A stretch of DNA of 6,103 bases from CALFUK01 sp964398295 (lineage in GTDB: Bacteria > Bacteroidota > Bacteroidia > Chitinophagales > Saprospiraceae): contig CAYNMW010000233.1 of NCBI GenBank assembly GCA_964398295.1, forward strand, positions 1-6,103, read 5' to 3'. The notes under the pieces were generated by a model that made no database searches, was not told the DNA's origin, and saw only the letters and a program-made list of their open reading frames with translations. A program made the position numbers and the translations under genes. Shown here piece after piece: positions 1 to 3,300 of the stretch (position 1 is its first letter; every line of letters begins with the position of its first letter).

Positions 1-122
1 TCAAAAATACCGCCAAATGGACTCCGTTTAATCAATTATCACGGCGCTTACGCACTGTGCTAATTAGATGACGCACCTAACGGCGCTTTGAAATTCTCTT
101 AACTAATTGGCATTGGGTCAGA
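1..122. other. Non-coding stretch left of the tandem repeat
   Basis: No open frame of note crosses this stretch; a minus-strand frame ending at base 1 is closed again by a stop at 28-30. It contains a 9-base direct repeat 'acggcgctt' at 41-49 and 80-88, the palindromes GCACTGTGC (52-60) and CTAATTAG (60-67), and 'acgcac' at 50-55 and 71-76. No tRNA, clear promoter or ribosome binding site is seen. It could be a strongly decayed extension of the adjacent repeat, but alignment by eye is too weak to claim that. Confidence 0.45.
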
Positions 123-241
123 GACCTTTGCCTCAGTTTTCAATCCTAAGCAAAAGGCGTATTCAACCTCATTGCGCCACATTGGCAAGCGGTTACTCAC
201 GAGCTTTTGAATAGACCGTTGCTTCAGTACCAATCCTGAGC

Positions 242-260
242 AAAAGGTGTTTCACCTCTT
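242..260. repeat. Second copy of the 8-bp hairpin in repeat unit 2
   Basis: AAAAGGTG (242-249), loop TTT (250-252) and CACCTCTT (253-260) repeat exactly the hairpin at 336-354, 94 bp away. The equivalent place in unit 1 (152-173, 'aaaaggcgtattcaacctc') has substitutions and two extra bases that break the stem. The hairpin reads as a stem on either strand. Confidence 0.7.
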
Positions 261-335
261 AGCGGCACATGAGCAAGAGGGAAACACCCGTGATCTTTTT
301 GCATTAGACCTTTGCCTCAGTTTTCAATCCTGTAC

Positions 336-354
336 AAAAGGTGTTTCACCTCTT
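336..354 (-). terminator. Candidate 3'-end hairpin / weak terminator of the giant gene
   Basis: Read on the minus strand, AAGAGGTG-AAA-CACCTTTT forms an 8-bp stem (one G-T wobble) with a 3-base loop, starting 11 bases after the stop codon. The T residues belong to the stem and no separate U-tract follows ('gtacagg' comes next), so it is a weak match to an intrinsic terminator. It could instead be an mRNA 3'-end stabiliser or simply part of the repeat. Position right behind the gene is the main support. Confidence 0.4.
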
Positions 355-365
355 AGCGAAAATAT

Positions 366-3300
366 TTAATTTAAATCCTTTTCCAATTGAATATTCGAAT
401 TTGTTGAATTGGTAATAGAAATAGTATGGTTACTACCATTTAATTCACTGTAATCTACAATTTGATAATTAACCGTAGAATTTAAAAACTGACTAATGTT
501 TCCATTACCATCTTTAATGAAAATCAAATAATGCCCTAAATCTCCTTTTATTTGAAAGTGATCAGAAACAGGATTAGGATATACATAAATAACATCATCT
601 TCAACACACACATCTACATCTGAACTAACAGTATTTTCGCAAGAGATCAACTCGCTATCTACTACCTCAAAATTGATACATTCATTACTACAATTACTGC
701 TATCAGATATTGTTACACTATATGTACCCACTGGAAGGTTTGAGAATAAGCCCTGTCCATCATGCGTACCGTCATCAGAATTGATACTATAGGTATAAGG
801 GCCAACACCTCCTGACGAAGTAATTTGTATGTCGCCAGATAGTGCTGCTGCATTGTCAACATATATAGCATTATGGTATACCTGCCCGTCTATTGCACAA
901 ATAATTGCCGTTGGCTCCATTATAACAACTTCATCGCAGATCACCGTGAGTTGCGAATCATCAACGCCAGAAATCACATATGTACCTGCAGGCAAATCAC
1001 TAAAAGATCCATCTTGATTATTTGTACCCACATCAGGAAGAATGGAATACACAAGGTCAGAGTTAGGTGAGTCTGCTAACACTGTAATTGTTCCATCTGC
1101 TAAACCGTTGCAACTCACATCAGTGAAATCAATTAATGCACAACTCAACTCATCATTACCACAATTGATCACATTGACAGTCACTTGATCGGTAGAAAAT
1201 ACACCTGTAAAATTATCACTTACAGTTACGGAATAAACCGTTGTTTCTGTAGGACTGACTACTTGTACAGGACCGAATCCAAGATCATTATCCCAAGTAT
1301 AGGTCAGCATACCAGATCCTCCTGTTGCCAGTGCTACCAAGTCAATACTAGTTTCAGGACTCGTACCGGGTAAACAAAATTCTAGTTCGTCGACTAATTC
1401 TATTGTAATTTCATTTACAGTAGGAAGTTGAATGTCCCAACTGACACTCGTCAACTCAGTGCCTTGCAAACCAGTCTGGTATTTAGAAAATTGGCTCAAA
1501 TCCAGACTTAGTGTATAAGTCCCTTCCAGTAATACTGTAGATTCCAAACCACTTAATTCAAAATGGGTGTCATCAAGTTTAGTCATGATCAGTGCATCAG
1601 TGGATAATTCGTTGTTCTCGTACTCCAACAACAAAGCACTTGCTATCGAAGTATCGTCCAACAATTGATCTGTAAATTCTAATATAATTGTGGAAGGATG
1701 AACTTGAAGAAGCTGAGCAGATTCTAAGTCCCAGGTAGCATCTAGTGTCGTTTCATCTAAGTATATACTAGTACTCACTGAGACTGAGCCACCCGAAGCA
1801 TTCAAGGCTTCTATAACAAGATTTGTATTCCCACCACTTACAAACTGAACTGGGACAGAGGTACTACCTGCTAATGCTGGGCCGAAGGATTCCAGTAAGG
1901 TAATAGTCCCTATATCATCCTGGTATACGTTAACAAGTGCAACATCATTGTCGAGTAAAAAACTAACATCCAAATCTAATGTCGAGGTACGTCCATCGTT
2001 GTTGGAGAATCCAAGATCAGGGCTTATTGCAACATCACTAATGGTTATATTAACATTGCGATTTACAGACCAACTTGTTTGCTCAATTCCTGAACCTGGA
2101 TTGCCAGCGAGATCCATTATTTGGGACATGTCAACGCTAAACTCATAAGTCCCGTCATCAAAAGTTAATAAATCAAAACTTCCTATTTCAAACCAATCGG
2201 ATACAGATACTAATTCTATTGGCACCTGACTGATGTCTATTGGTACTCCATCTTTTGTTAAACTGAGTGCCTCAATTGCAACATCCATGATGTCTTCACT
2301 AAAATTCATTGTCACTCCTATGTAATGTTGGTCATCTAGACCTCCATCATTAAACCTAACCAAATTGGTAATTGTCGGCGCTTGGGTATCTAATTCAAAA
2401 AACTCAGATTGCGTGTCAATACCCGCAATGCCTTCAACTGATTGGATATTTGTAAGGTCAACAATAAGTTCATATACGCCATCTCCGTTTAAAAATGTCC
2501 CGAGTCCTGCCAATTCAAATAAGGTATTTTGTGTATTTAAAGATGTTACACTAAAGCTACCACTCTGCACAACTCCATCTATAGCAATCATGAAGCGATC
2601 AGGAGTAACTGTTGCTAAATCCAATGGCATATTAAATAGAAGATCAAGAGTGTCAAATGCTGTACCCACATTTCCAACAGGCAGACCGATGAAATCAACT
2701 ACTGATGGTACCGACAGAAATTGAGTCCATGAAATTTGTTTACCTTCTACACCAGGCGTATTTGTTAAGTCATTAATACCAGTCGTTTGAACAGTAAAAA
2801 TATAAAAGCCATTCGCCGTACTTACAGCTGAAATATCAACATCGTATGTCACAGAATCAATTCGAGTGATGATGACTGAGTTGTCTATGATATTGGGTCC
2901 GCCTTGCACAATTAAATCTAAATCTTCTATCCCAAAACTTGATTCAATAATTGGCTCGCTGAAGCTTACGGTTAATCTTTCTACTTGTTCTGATGTGACT
3001 GATGTAGGGAATCCAGTAATCTCTTCAACAAATGGTGGATTAGGATCTTTGCCTTCCCATATAATGGTATAGCTCACTTCGTCGAAGGTGTTAAATTCAT
3101 CGACAATATGAAATTTATTTTCGTAAATAGGTTCTTTGCTATCAGGTATAGTTACATGTGTTAACCAAACATTTTTCAATGGAATCTCTTGTCCATCACT
3201 TCTTGTGACACTAAGTATTTCAAAATTTCCATCGCCTGGATCATCGAGTTTTATGTAATTCCAACCTTGAGCTTTTGGATCTACATGTACCATATTAGTA

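Larger units (their letters stand above)
123..358. repeat. Imperfect tandem repeat, about 92 bp unit, about 2.6 copies
   Basis: Units begin with 'gacc(t/g)ttgc(c/t)tcagt' at 123, 214 and 307, giving periods of 91 and 93 bp; the third unit stops near 358, just short of the giant gene's stop codon. Units 1 and 3 share a 26-base exact match (122-147 and 306-331). Units 2 and 3 share a 24-base exact match (241-264 and 335-358). The remaining part of the unit (about 179-213 and 265-306) is similar but diverged, with shared 'acat', 'gcaag' and 'tttt' blocks. The periods are not consistently multiples of three and no coding frame is apparent, so the array is taken as non-coding. Its function is unknown. 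Confidence 0.8.

Noticed and set aside
75..81. ACCTAAC resembling an integron attC core (RYYYAAC)
   Set aside because: No matching GTTRRRY partner is found at a suitable distance on either strand, and the 92-bp units do not carry such paired cores, so there is no support for an attC site.
123..358. CRISPR-like array
   Set aside because: Similarity runs through the whole 92-bp unit, with no short constant repeat separated by unique spacers, and only about 2.6 copies exist.
369..1148. Orthologue of the gliding adhesin SprB
   Set aside because: Only two SprB-like modules are present and the rest of the architecture differs, so no gene symbol is assigned.
2365..2724. Plus-strand open frame of 119 codons
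   Set aside because: It lies entirely opposite the Ig-like modules of the giant gene, and its translation has no recognisable domain; it is an antisense shadow. The same holds for the shorter plus-strand frames within 829-4980.
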